NCBI RefSeq assembly: GCF_000520815.1 | Contig: NZ_ASRY01000071.1 | Span: 1 to 39,468 of the forward strand | Direction: 5' to 3' | Origin: Paenibacillus maysiensis | Lineage (GTDB): Bacteria; Bacillota; Bacilli; Paenibacillales; Paenibacillaceae | Length of the DNA: 39,468 nucleotides | In this document: positions 32,068-39,468 of the stretch, piece after piece | Position numbering within the stretch: the first letter of the stretch is position 1 | How the letters are laid out: the number at the start of each line of letters is the position of its first letter | Notes under the pieces: generated by a model | Database searches by the model: none | Seen by the model: the letters and a program-made list of their open reading frames with translations, nothing else | What the model was told of the DNA's origin: nothing | Translations under genes and position numbers: made by a program

Positions 32068-32931
32068 CTAACGAATGAGTAGCGGTTTGACTTCTTCAAT
32101 GACTCGTTCCAGCTTTTTTGCGCATTCTTCATACATTTTTTTTGCATTTGGCGCTTTTGTGGATAGGCTGAACATTTCAAGATCCGCTTCACATTTTTTT
32201 AAAGTCGACAGCAAAGAAGCTTTATTCTGAGGCTTAGGAACTTTGATCTGATCGTCAAATAAGTCAACATAAAGCTGGCCATAGGCATCTACCTGGCCAA
32301 GAAGCACGTTTTCAATTGCAACGCCTACCTTTTCGAGTTCTGTATCTAGCCAACCCCGGTTGAGTCCCATCATAGCTAATGGTTCATCCATGACATTTCC
32401 ATCCATAATGACTACCTGCGGCTCCTTTTCAGGCCCCACTTTGATGCCTAGGTGCTTGGGTGTTAGGGATTGATTTTCTTTCGTTAGCAGGACGTTGATA
32501 TCTCCATTCGGTTCCATAATCGCAAATTCGACATCCGTCGCTAGGAAAACATCTTTTTTTCGCAGCTGTTCCATCAGTTCGTCGGTGGTAAGCCGTTCCT
32601 TCTTAAGGTTATCCTCCAGAATTTTCCCGTCTTTAATTATGACCCTTGGTTTACCATCGATAAAATCCCTTGCTTTTTTACTCTTAATTTGTAAAAATTC
32701 GATTCCTAAAGAGACGCCTACCCATACAGACAATGAAATGACACTTAAATGCCATTTTTGATCCATCTCTAATGAAATGTAGGCTGCCAAGCTTCCGATC
32801 GTGATCCCAGTGATGTACTCAAAAAAGGATAGCTGGGAAACCTGTCTCTTTCCCAATAGCTTAGTCATTATAAAAAGTACGGCAATCGCTAACAATGTCC
32901 GTAGTGAAATATGTAACCAATCTGGCATCAT
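32068..32931 (-). CDS. DUF421 (YetF-like) + DUF1657 fusion protein, 2Duf type
   Basis: A 287-residue protein. Residues about 1-80 hold membrane segments (LRTLLAIAVLFIMTKLLGKR, with GKRQVSQLSFFEYITGI, the YetF motif). About 85-215 form the cytoplasmic DUF421 domain (VIIKDGKILEDNLKKERLT, LGIKVGPEKEPQVVIMDG). Residues about 237-285 are a DUF1657 domain: SLLSTLKKCEADLEMFSLSTK is plainly related to the small protein at 33200. This fusion matches the '2Duf' protein of the mobile spoVA operon (spoVA2mob), which raises wet-heat resistance of spores in some Bacillus strains. It heads the spoVAC-AD-AEb operon. The ATG at 32928 is an equally good start. Confidence 0.9.
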   Translation of the reverse strand: MMPDWLHISLRTLLAIAVLFIMTKLLGKRQVSQLSFFEYITGITIGSLAAYISLEMDQKWHLSVISLSVWVGVSLGIEFLQIKSKKARDFIDGKPRVIIKDGKILEDNLKKERLTTDELMEQLRKKDVFLATDVEFAIMEPNGDINVLLTKENQSLTPKHLGIKVGPEKEPQVVIMDGNVMDEPLAMMGLNRGWLDTELEKVGVAIENVLLGQVDAYGQLYVDLFDDQIKVPKPQNKASLLSTLKKCEADLEMFSLSTKAPNAKKMYEECAKKLERVIEEVKPLLIR

Positions 32932-33080
32932 ATAGCCCCCTTTATTCTTTGTACCAAGTACATGTTTCCACTTGATGGTAAATCATATATAAGAAAGATC
33001 GTCAGATTTTGGTATTTTTATTCATTGAAATGTAGATATTTACTTTTTTGTTCCAGCTCACTTTCCTTTGATTTGGCTTT

Positions 33081-33132
33081 TTATCGCTCTTCTTCGTGTA
33101 TGATTTGGAAAAAAGGGGATACATTATATATG
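33081..33132 (+). promoter_or_regulatory. Weak candidate forespore (sigma-G-like) promoter of the DUF1657 gene
   Basis: GTATG is followed after 19 bases by CATTATA, which fits the sigma-G -10 pattern CATNHTA. The spacer is one base longer than usual. Forespore expression would fit the neighbouring spoVA genes. Confidence 0.3.
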
Positions 33133-33199
33133 TTATCTGGCTAGGAATAGCAGTATTTTCGTTCCTTACGCCTTAATCCGTTAAAGGAGGTGAATCGAA

Positions 33200-33406
33200 A
33201 TGACCGTAGCTTCCCAAGTCAAAACGTGTGTTGCTTCATTAAAAAGCGCTCAGGCTAGCTTAGAAACATTCGCTTTGAGCACCCAAAATCAAGAGGCAAA
33301 AACTCTTTTTACAAACGCAGCTGAGCAAACACAACAAATTCTGCAGCAAGTCGAAGGCAGAGTACAGCAGTTAGAGAATGAAGAACCACAATACAAAGGT
33401 TTCTAA
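33200..33406 (+). CDS. DUF1657 small protein
   Basis: A 68-residue, mostly helical cytoplasmic protein. The core CVASLKSAQASLETFALST is nearly the same pattern as the C-terminal domain of the 2Duf protein (TLKKCEADLEMFSLST). The ribosome site AAAGGAGGTGA is ideal. DUF1657 genes accompany spoVA2mob operons in spore formers, though here the gene is divergent from the operon rather than within it. Its role is unknown. Confidence 0.9.
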   Translation: MTVASQVKTCVASLKSAQASLETFALSTQNQEAKTLFTNAAEQTQQILQQVEGRVQQLENEEPQYKGF

Positions 33407-33421
33407 GAACGAGGAAACAAA

Positions 33422-33458
33422 AACAGCCATGTTCATAGGAGCATGGCTGTTCTTCTGT
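33422..33458 (+). terminator. Terminator after the DUF1657 gene
   Basis: ACAGCCATG (33423-33431) pairs with CATGGCTGT (33442-33450), preceded by an A-run and followed by TCTTCT. It may also serve the convergent epimerase gene. Confidence 0.75.
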
Positions 33459-33510
33459 CCTAAAAAAACATGAAGTGGGTGAACCAATCGTTGAAATATA
33501 AAGAGAAGGT

Positions 33511-34437
33511 TCAGCCTTCTTTGCCTGAACCCATACTGCTCACGTACGTTTCCTTCAATCCGGCAGAGATGCCATATAGCGGTTCCCACCGAAGCCAATG
33601 TCTCGCGACTGCGTTGCTAAGACAGCTATGGTGAATGTCTCCCACCCGCGCAGCTGAATACACGGGCCGAACGGACGAGCCGTGCAGCTTCAGCAAATCG
33701 TAGGCCAGCCGATTGATGGACGTGGTTCGTCCCGTACTCACATGCACTGTACGTTGATCCGCTGCACATATAGCCGCCATATTGGCTCTGACTACATCCT
33801 TGACGTACACAAAATCGCGGGTTTGCGTTCCGTCGCCGTGAATGAGCAAGGGGCTTCCTTTTTTCAGCCGATCCATAAAAAGAGCGACTACACCGCCCTC
33901 TCCCTTCGCCGCCTGACCGGGACCATACACATTGCCGTAACGCAAAATCGTGTAATTCATGCCATATAACCGATGAAAAAGCCGGATATACGATTCTGCG
34001 GTCAGCTTGGAAAGCCCGTAGCCCGAAATCGGCTTCACGGGATCGTCTTCCTGAATATATTGCTTTTGCAGTTCACCGTATACGCCGGATGTGGACGCAA
34101 ATATCAGCTTGGATACACCAGCTTCATGACAAGCCTGCAACAGATGGATCGTCCCCATCACATTCACATCTGCGTCCACATCTGGTCGATGGATGGATTG
34201 CTGGACATCGGCCTGTGCCGCCAAGTGAAACACAATATCCGGGCTTTCCCGAATGAGCAGCGTCCGGGTCTCGGAGCTGCGGATATCCGCCATATGCATG
34301 ACCGCGCGCGGGTCCACATTTGCGACATTCCCGGTCGTCAGATTATCCAGCACATGCACCCTGATGCCCGAATCAGCAAGCGCACGTACCAGATGGGAAC
34401 CGATAAATCCGGCTCCCCCGGTAACCAAAGCCTTCAC
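33511..34437 (-). CDS. NAD-dependent epimerase/dehydratase (UDP-glucose 4-epimerase-like extended SDR)
   Basis: A 308-residue nucleotide-sugar enzyme. VTGGAGFIGSHLVRAL is the NAD-binding GxxGxxG motif, FHLAAQADVQQSI the following SDR motif, and FASTSGVYG with YGLSK supply the catalytic Ser/Thr, Tyr and Lys. RYGNVYGPGQ and GDGTQTRDFVYVKDVV are typical of GalE-like epimerases. It starts with GTG at 34437, with AGGAGGG 8 bases upstream. It lies at the end of a run of minus-strand genes with two DUF1796 proteins and probably supplies an activated sugar for a surface or spore glycan. The exact sugar is not decided by these motifs. Confidence 0.9.
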   Translation of the reverse strand: MKALVTGGAGFIGSHLVRALADSGIRVHVLDNLTTGNVANVDPRAVMHMADIRSSETRTLLIRESPDIVFHLAAQADVQQSIHRPDVDADVNVMGTIHLLQACHEAGVSKLIFASTSGVYGELQKQYIQEDDPVKPISGYGLSKLTAESYIRLFHRLYGMNYTILRYGNVYGPGQAAKGEGGVVALFMDRLKKGSPLLIHGDGTQTRDFVYVKDVVRANMAAICAADQRTVHVSTGRTTSINRLAYDLLKLHGSSVRPVYSAARVGDIHHSCLSNAVARHWLRWEPLYGISAGLKETYVSSMGSGKEG

Positions 34438-34541
34438 TAGCGCACCCTCCTTTTGAACCGAAGCAAGTTTCTTCCCTTCCCATCATGTTATGCGGCGCTC
34501 TACAGCTTGGCGCAGGCACAAGCACAGGCACCAAAGACAAT

Positions 34542-35189
34542 CTAAGACGTACCTCCCAGATGTTCAGATGTCAGCCTGACGTTTTCCAGCATAAAGCGCC
34601 ACATCTCATCCTGCCCGCTCCAAATATCCTCCGGCGGCAGCGCCACTGGAACCAGTTGCTCAAGCCCCCAATCCAGCTCCGTCACACCGGCAGTCCCTGT
34701 ATAATCCACGAATAACAAGCGAAAATCGTGGGTGATCATCCTTGATAACACGGTGTGCAATTCTACCGCCTGATCCCGGCTTCCCCCCAGACGAACCAGC
34801 AGCAGACGGGACGCAAGCGCAGATTTCTCCAGTAGACGTGCAATGCGGCGATCAAGCGTCGTTTTGAATGCAGGATAGGAAGTCAGATGCTCCGATGTAT
34901 TCTGGGTAACGGGAAAATGGTGTGCCGCCGTAATCTCATACGACGCGTCCTCGACCATGAAGTTATACTCACCGGAATCATGCCCCGTGACACGCAGGCT
35001 GGCAAAGTCCATAAATTCGGCGAAGCGGGCATCCAGCAACCGACTGATCTGCGACAAGTTGCCGGAAATCATCCAATCCAGCGGTCCCGCATACGGACGC
35101 AGTCCGTTTTTATCCAGTTGAATGGAAGGCAGGCAATGTCCTCCCAGGCTGAATACAGCGTCATAATCCCCCTGCAATCGCTCAAGCAC
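34542..35189 (-). CDS. DUF1796 papain-like protein, copy 2
   Basis: A 215-residue protein starting at a GTG (35189) that overlaps the stop of copy 1 by eight bases and has a GGGGAGG site. DYDAVFSLGGHCLPSIQL has the conserved Cys of the family after SLG, and RPYAGPLDWM follows. HHFPVTQNT in the middle holds a His-Phe-Pro motif that could complete a Cys-His site. An in-frame extension to 35306 would run far into copy 1 and is rejected. It has the same length and layout as copy 1, so the two are tandem duplicates. Biochemical function is unknown; relatives are often near glycosyltransferases. Confidence 0.85.
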   Translation of the reverse strand: MLERLQGDYDAVFSLGGHCLPSIQLDKNGLRPYAGPLDWMISGNLSQISRLLDARFAEFMDFASLRVTGHDSGEYNFMVEDASYEITAAHHFPVTQNTSEHLTSYPAFKTTLDRRIARLLEKSALASRLLLVRLGGSRDQAVELHTVLSRMITHDFRLLFVDYTGTAGVTELDWGLEQLVPVALPPEDIWSGQDEMWRFMLENVRLTSEHLGGTS

Positions 35190-35829
35190 GCCGTCCTCCC
35201 CTTTCCGATGACAAGGACATTCCCCCAAAAAGCGTACGCCAGTGCGGATCACTTTGGTAATTCCATACATCGGCAAAAGGCATTTCCACCGCGCATACAT
35301 TCGCAAGCTGCCAGTCCAACTCGGTCAACTCTGTTACACCGGAACAGTTAACGATGAGCAGACGAAATTCATGCGCCATCATGTCGGACAAGATGCGCTC
35401 CAGCTCCTCTACCTCTGTATAGGTTCCCAGCATACGGACGAACAAGCTGCGCTGCGCCTTCTGCGTTTTTGCAAAAAAACGTTCGATACGGCGGTCTATC
35501 TTCTCCCTGAACTCCGGATAAGTCGCCAGATCGGCGGACGTATTGCGTTCCTGTGGGAAATCATGTACCGAGATCACGTTATAATCGATATCCCTGACCA
35601 TATAGTTCAGTTGGCTCGTACCAATGACACTTAAATTGGGCAAATCCATAAACCCGGCAAACCGGTTTTCCAGCAAGCGGTTCACATCGGACAGCGTGTC
35701 AGACATCATCCAGTCCAGCACCCCGGCAAACGGCCGCAGGCGGTTCTTTTCCAATTGAATGGCAGGCGTGCAGTTTTGCCCCAAACTGAAGACCGCATCA
35801 TATTCCCCTGCCAGTTGTGCAAGTCTCAT
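35182..35829 (-). CDS. DUF1796 papain-like protein, copy 1
   Basis: A 215-residue protein: EYDAVFSLGQNCTPAIQL with the conserved Cys, RPFAGVLDWMMSDTLSDVNRLL, then SVHDFPQERNT with the conserved His, and a C-terminal part with FRLLIVNCSGVTELTELDW that matches FRLLFVDYTG and VTELDW in copy 2. The ribosome site GGAGGC precedes the ATG. It is the first gene of the epimerase group and divergent from the small gene at 36032. Pfam describes the family as putative papain-like peptidases; no activity has been assigned to my knowledge. Confidence 0.85.
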   Translation of the reverse strand: MRLAQLAGEYDAVFSLGQNCTPAIQLEKNRLRPFAGVLDWMMSDTLSDVNRLLENRFAGFMDLPNLSVIGTSQLNYMVRDIDYNVISVHDFPQERNTSADLATYPEFREKIDRRIERFFAKTQKAQRSLFVRMLGTYTEVEELERILSDMMAHEFRLLIVNCSGVTELTELDWQLANVCAVEMPFADVWNYQSDPHWRTLFGGMSLSSERGGRRA

Positions 35830-36031
35830 AGCCGTGCCTCCTTTTTTAAAGCGACCTTTCTCCTCAGGCCGCAGGTTGTTCCACGCTACATTACATGCAC
35901 AGCTCGGCTAAAAGGGTTGGACACCGGCGCGTATTTTGTCAAAAAAGGCGTACAACTATCCAGTCCAGACATGGCACATTTTCATATGATATAAGGCTGG
36001 TATACAACGGAATTCAAGGAGGCTACAGGAT

Positions 36032-36379
36032 ATGTCCGTGTTTCTTTTATCTGCTGATCATCACCTCGCTTATGACAGCGCCAGTATCCAGAGCTGCCAT
36101 GTGACCCTATTCAATCGTGAAAAGAGACCTGTCGATGTACTGTTGGAAATAGGGAATGATAGCGGCGTTTTTCGACGGCAGCTACTTAGCCTTAGCGCTT
36201 CTCCCGAAGCCGGCTCCGTCGTACAGCTCAAGGATATGGAGACAGCCCAAAATCCTATTTACCTGCGGGTGGTCACGAGTATATGCAATCCGGAAACGCT
36301 ATTTATTTTGGCTGAATTTGTAGAGGATGGGAACGTGGTTGCTATGCGTACAGCCAGTCATTTTACCGTGTCGCCCTAA
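36032..36379 (+). CDS. Unknown 115-residue protein
   Basis: The frame has an AAGGAGG site 10 bases before its ATG and reads as coding, with alternating hydrophobic residues that suggest a beta-sandwich: CHVTLFNREKRPVDVLLEIG, VVQLKDMETAQNPIYLRVV, LFILAEFVEDGNVVAMRT. There is no signal peptide or membrane segment. It is followed after 25 bases by another beta-rich gene, so they are probably cotranscribed. I do not recognise the family. Confidence 0.7.
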   Translation: MSVFLLSADHHLAYDSASIQSCHVTLFNREKRPVDVLLEIGNDSGVFRRQLLSLSASPEAGSVVQLKDMETAQNPIYLRVVTSICNPETLFILAEFVEDGNVVAMRTASHFTVSP

Positions 36380-36404
36380 TACACGGACAGGAGAGGAAGA
36401 AGGT

Positions 36405-36827
36405 ATGTTAAAATATTCGGTACAAAACAAAGCCGATGCAGGCACACATGCGCTGCCTTTTCAGGTCACCGGACAGGAGAACGTGCTATCTACGTTAATC
36501 ATTCCTGCGAGTGAATCTGAAGGACGTATTGTCATTGAAGCCTCCTTGGCATGGGAAAATCCGCTGCTCAACTGGGATATCGGAGAGCTGGATATCCGGC
36601 TGCGTCGCAACGACGGGCAGGGTCCCGTGCTGGACTGGTTGCAGGATTCCTGCTATCAGGAGGGCTTTGCCGAGCTAAGGTATGAGGAAACCGTGAAACA
36701 GACAGCGCCATATGTATATTGCCTGACCGTGCAATCGGCTGACCGCAGGGCCGTTGTCACGGGTCCACTCGTGATCCAAGGCTCGGTCTACGAAGATTCG
36801 GTTGATGAAAACCCGGACGGAACATGA
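36405..36827 (+). CDS. Unknown 140-residue protein
   Basis: It begins MLKYSVQNKADAGTHALPF from the ATG at 36405, which has AGGAGAGGAAGAAGG upstream; the frame is open to 36327 but would then overlap the preceding gene. It is beta-rich, with no signal peptide or membrane segment. ENPLLNWDIGELDIRLRRND and VTGPLVIQGSVYED are its most regular parts. A strong terminator follows directly. It is probably an operon partner of the 115-residue gene. Family not recognised. Confidence 0.7.
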   Translation: MLKYSVQNKADAGTHALPFQVTGQENVLSTLIIPASESEGRIVIEASLAWENPLLNWDIGELDIRLRRNDGQGPVLDWLQDSCYQEGFAELRYEETVKQTAPYVYCLTVQSADRRAVVTGPLVIQGSVYEDSVDENPDGT

Positions 36828-36840
36828 TCCGAAATCATCC

Positions 36841-36879
36841 AAAAGGCAGGCAGGGAACCACGTCCCCGCCTGCCTTTTA
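36841..36879. terminator. Strong bidirectional terminator
   Basis: AAAAGGCAGGCAGGG pairs with CCCCGCCTGCCTTTT across a short loop (one bulge). It can end both the plus-strand gene pair and the convergent minus-strand genes. Confidence 0.9.
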
Positions 36880-36913
36880 CAATTGCTCCAGATGTATTAA
36901 ATTACTGTCGTTC

Positions 36914-37087
36914 TCACGGCACAGTTTGTTTGATACGTTCCAGAATTTCAGTGTCCGGTAGCTTATAATGTTCCGGTAACGAGGTGTTAATCCGGTTCCA
37001 TATTTGATAATCCACCTCAAAATCCGGGTGCGACTGCTGGATTTCAAAAATACGGTTGTACAAGTCTCCAACTACAGGAAAAGTCAT
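36914..37087 (-). CDS. Unknown 57-residue protein
   Basis: A short frame MTFPVVGDLYNRIFEIQQ from the ATG at 37087, with a strong GAGGAGGGGG site. The protein is charged and helical, and ends ILERIKQTVP. It follows the glycosyltransferase frame by about 22 bases. No family is recognised; coding is supported by the ribosome site and by normal composition only. Confidence 0.55.
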   Translation of the reverse strand: MTFPVVGDLYNRIFEIQQSHPDFEVDYQIWNRINTSLPEHYKLPDTEILERIKQTVP

Positions 37088-37109
37088 GTTCCCCCTCCTC
37101 ACTATCGAA

Positions 37110-38329
37110 TCAACGTACTTGATTGAGCGCTTGCCCGTAAATACCCACGAGCCGTGTAATCATGACATCCAGAGACCAATGCGCAGTTCCCCATGTCTTG
37201 GCACGGTTCCCCATGGCCATACGCACGTCATCCTGAGCCAGCAAATGCTGCAAATGAGCTGCCAACGCCTCCACATCGCCAACCAGGGAAACCAGTCCAG
37301 TACGTTCATGCTCCACCATTTCCGGGAGTCCACCCGCATTCGATACCACTGCCGGAAGCCCCGAAACCTGCGCCTCCATAACCGAAAATGGCTGATTATC
37401 CTGTATGCTCGGATGAACAAAAATATCTGCCAGTTGCAAAAGGGCAGGCACATCTTCTCGATGCCCGAGAAAAACCACCTCTTCCACCAGCCCCAGCTCC
37501 TCCGCCTGTGTTTGAAGCTCTTCCCTTTTGTCCCCCTCTCCAACAATCCAGCACACCCAATCCGTGCGCCTTGCTTTCAGCAAGCCAAGAGCGCTTATTA
37601 GATAATGCAGTCCTTTGATATATACCAGCCGTGAGGGACAAATAATGACCTTTTTTCCTGCGGGTCGTGTCATGTCCGTCCCCTTCGCCTGGACTTCCCA
37701 AAAGCGCTCGGTATCCAGGCCGTATTGGAAGGTGCAATCTGTTGCTCAGGTACTTCGAACTCACCAACAAGCGTCTGTTTCATCCATTCTGTAGACGTTA
37801 TTGTAATATCAGCGGATAGAGCGCCATAGTGCTCCAGCGCCCAATAATATTTCCACATCAGCGTCTCGCGGTAACCCTTCTCATGATCCCGCTCCAGAGC
37901 CATCATAACTTCGCGGGCCAGCGAGCCATGAATATTGGCCACCAATGCGCTATCCTTACGTTTGACCCGGCTTAGAGCACGCGTCGCAATGACATCCTGC
38001 GTGTGAATGATATCGTACTGATCCACCCCAAAATATGCCGCCGCCAGCTCCATACAGTATCGATCCTTTTCCACGGTCTGCACCCATGAATCCAAATGTA
38101 ATACAGGTACAGCCGACTCATTCAGCTTCGCATCCAGCATGGGCAGCAGTTGAGCCTTCAGCAGCTCCCTATTTTCAAAAACGATATGGTATTTAGGTAT
38201 ATCCGGTCCGTTCCCCATCAAGTCTACCGTGTGACCCAGCAGTTCCAGCCTCCGTTTAATTTGCAGCATAAAGGGCCACACACCACCCAAATGAGGAATG
38301 GGCCAGTACGTAGCCAACAAAATTTTCAC
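37110..38329 (-). pseudogene. GT4 glycosyltransferase split by a single-base frameshift
   Basis: The first 219 codons from 38329 read as the N-terminal half of a GT-B enzyme: MKILLATYWPIPHLGGVWPF and YDIIHTQDVIATRALSRV. After VPEQQIAP the frame turns to non-family text and stops at 37670. Shifting by one base there gives FQYGLDTERFWEVQAKGTD and then the second half from 37673 (KVIICPSRLVYIKGLHYLIS, QPFSVMEAQVSGLPAVVSNAGG), a complete GT4 donor domain. One missing base in the GGAAGG run at about 37727-37732 explains it. Joined, the protein would have about 406 residues. It may be a true inactivation, phase variation or a sequencing error. Confidence 0.85.
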
Positions 38330-38356
38330 AACAGTCTCACCTCCCCATCTAGTACA

Positions 38357-39468
38357 TTACGTTCCGTCGCTTCCGTAAATTTGCTGAAAGCCCGACAACG
38401 CATCTGTCCATACCGCAAAAAATCCGTTATTCGGCACGATCGCCACATCAATGAAATTACCGATCGTGACGACTGGAACCGGACTAATCCCGTTAGGATT
38501 AAAGGAGTTGTCTGTTACTCTGCGGTTTGTAAAGGTAAGCCCGCCGTCCGCTGATTCGGCCAGAAATACGTCTAATAAAGAGAGGGATAGTTGATTGGTA
38601 TAGTATACGATCTTAATCACTCCGGTCACGGGCGATACATCAATGGCCGGGAAAAAATGCTGCGCCCCTGCACTGGCCCCTGTCACCGATTGCGGCGCAG
38701 TCCAGCTTAATCCACCATCCACCGATCGGGCGAGCAGTACATCTGCATACCCTGCCCGATTATCCTGCCAGACCGCATAAAGCGTGCCCTGATTCGGGCT
38801 AGTAGAATGATCTACGGCAATATTAGCCGCCGGCAGCACATTAAAGCCAAACCCGGGCACGGGCAACGGACTCGGAACCGGGACAACAGAAGACACAGGT
38901 AGCGAGGAACTGAACGCTGTCCCCCCATTGAAGGACACAATGACCTGGTATCCATTAACAGGATTGGTCACAAGGTACCCGACATAAATCACCCCTGTAA
39001 TGTTCACGGTGATTTCCCCCCGCGTGATCTGATTCGAGCCAGCGGTGAGCACCACGGGTGTATCCCATGTGATCCCTCCATCCTGTGATCGCTGGAAAAA
39101 CATGACCGAGCCGCCGAAAAAGTCGGGATTGTACTGATGCGTATAACATAAATAGATGTTTCCGGTATAGGAGCTAACCTGAGACGTATCGAATGTCACG
39201 CCTACTTCAACATTATTGACAAACGTACCGTATCCTTGCTGGGCAATCACGGGCGCTTCAAATGTATTGCCGTTGTCTCTGGACACATAGGTAGCGATGG
39301 TACCGTTCAAACCGTCTGCGGTAAATACGTGACAGGCTATGACGAACAAGTTGGGAAAGCCGTAGCTGACGCTATGGGATTCCGCCCCTACATATCCGGC
39401 TGGCAGAGGTAAAATCTGCTGTGTGAAGGATACACCGCCGTTGCCGGAACGGTAGACTGCCGTCAACG
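38357..39468 (-). CDS. BNR-repeat (sialidase-like beta-propeller) protein, 5' end outside the window
   Basis: At least 370 residues, still open at the right edge, so the N-terminus is missing. Asp-box repeats of the form S-x-D-G-G-x-x-W/F recur: SRDNGNTFEAPV, SQDGGITWDTPVVL, SVDGGLSWTAPQSV, SADGGLTFTNRRV. These mark the blades of a sialidase-type propeller. AVWQDNRAGYADVLLARS is a further repeat landmark. Such proteins are usually extracytoplasmic sugar-binding or hydrolytic proteins; no catalytic sialidase residues can be confirmed here. It precedes the frameshifted glycosyltransferase gene by about 27 bases on the same strand. Confidence 0.82.
   Translation of the reverse strand, partial: LTAVYRSGNGGVSFTQQILPLPAGYVGAESHSVSYGFPNLFVIACHVFTADGLNGTIATYVSRDNGNTFEAPVIAQQGYGTFVNNVEVGVTFDTSQVSSYTGNIYLCYTHQYNPDFFGGSVMFFQRSQDGGITWDTPVVLTAGSNQITRGEITVNITGVIYVGYLVTNPVNGYQVIVSFNGGTAFSSSLPVSSVVPVPSPLPVPGFGFNVLPAANIAVDHSTSPNQGTLYAVWQDNRAGYADVLLARSVDGGLSWTAPQSVTGASAGAQHFFPAIDVSPVTGVIKIVYYTNQLSLSLLDVFLAESADGGLTFTNRRVTDNSFNPNGISPVPVVTIGNFIDVAIVPNNGFFAVWTDALSGFQQIYGSDGT

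Noticed and set aside
32932..33060. Sigma-G promoter for the 2Duf-spoVA operon
   Set aside because: TGAATA is present on the minus strand, but the sequence 17-18 bases downstream does not match the -10 pattern.
35983..35991. CATATGATA as a sigma-K/sigma-E -10 box
   Set aside because: No acceptable -35 at the right distance, and the box is short enough to occur by chance; mentioned only as a hint in a finding.
37396..37770. 124-codon minus-strand frame across the glycosyltransferase frameshift
   Set aside because: It is the third frame of the broken gene; the family motifs are in the two other frames.

Overview
The window looks like chromosome from a Gram-positive endospore former, most likely a Paenibacillus of the P. 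polymyxa type. This is inferred from strong AGGAGG ribosome sites, frequent GTG/TTG starts, a spoVA operon, a YhcN-type sporulation lipoprotein, a UviB/BhlA holin-like gene and butirosin-like biosynthetic genes. No tRNA, rRNA or CRISPR array was seen. Base composition was judged by eye: most of the window is near balanced, while about 17.5-22.4 kb is clearly AT-richer.

Region 1 (1-11.1 kb, all minus strand) is one tightly packed operon of at least 11 genes, reading from an acyl carrier protein (ACP) at 11.1 kb down to a PLP decarboxylase cut by the left edge. It holds two ACPs, two ATP-grasp ligases, a radical SAM/SPASM enzyme, a BtrH-type acyltransferase, a three-gene ABC-2 exporter, a glycosyltransferase, a Gfo/Idh/MocA oxidoreductase and the decarboxylase. 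The ACP, ATP-grasp, decarboxylase and BtrH set is the same toolkit that builds and transfers the ACP-bound amino-acid side chain of butirosin. The operon therefore probably makes and exports an aminoacyl-decorated, possibly glycosylated small molecule. It is the best candidate here for an undescribed system.

Region 2 (11.1-17.6 kb) has a long regulatory gap with a small inverted-repeat element, then the murR-like/nagB/nagA operon for amino-sugar use with a clear terminator, a YhcN/YlaJ lipoprotein, and a divergent secreted lipase.

Region 3 (17.6-22.7 kb, AT-rich) has a PTS EIIBC and a GH13 alpha-glucosidase/phosphotrehalase, with a divergent AraC regulator and a CRE-like site. It is followed by two overlapping small genes that look like a sigma factor split into two polypeptides, divergent from a UviB/BhlA gene across a spacer with a LexA-type box.

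Region 4 (22.7-27.2 kb) is a Gld-like ABC system (ATPase, permease, GldG-like and DUF4340 proteins), followed by a second, longer copy of the inverted-repeat element.

Region 5 (27.3-33.5 kb) has a GT4 glycosyltransferase, a decayed gene, a small DUF5316 protein, a broken arsC, and a spoVAC-spoVAD-spoVAEb operon headed by a DUF421+DUF1657 fusion (2Duf type) with a separate DUF1657 gene upstream. This resembles the mobile spoVA operon linked to heat-resistant spores.

Region 6 (33.5-39.5 kb) is a probable surface-glycan locus: an SDR epimerase, two tandem DUF1796 papain-like genes, two small unknown genes, a short unknown gene, a glycosyltransferase split by a one-base frameshift, and a BNR/sialidase-fold protein that runs off the right edge.
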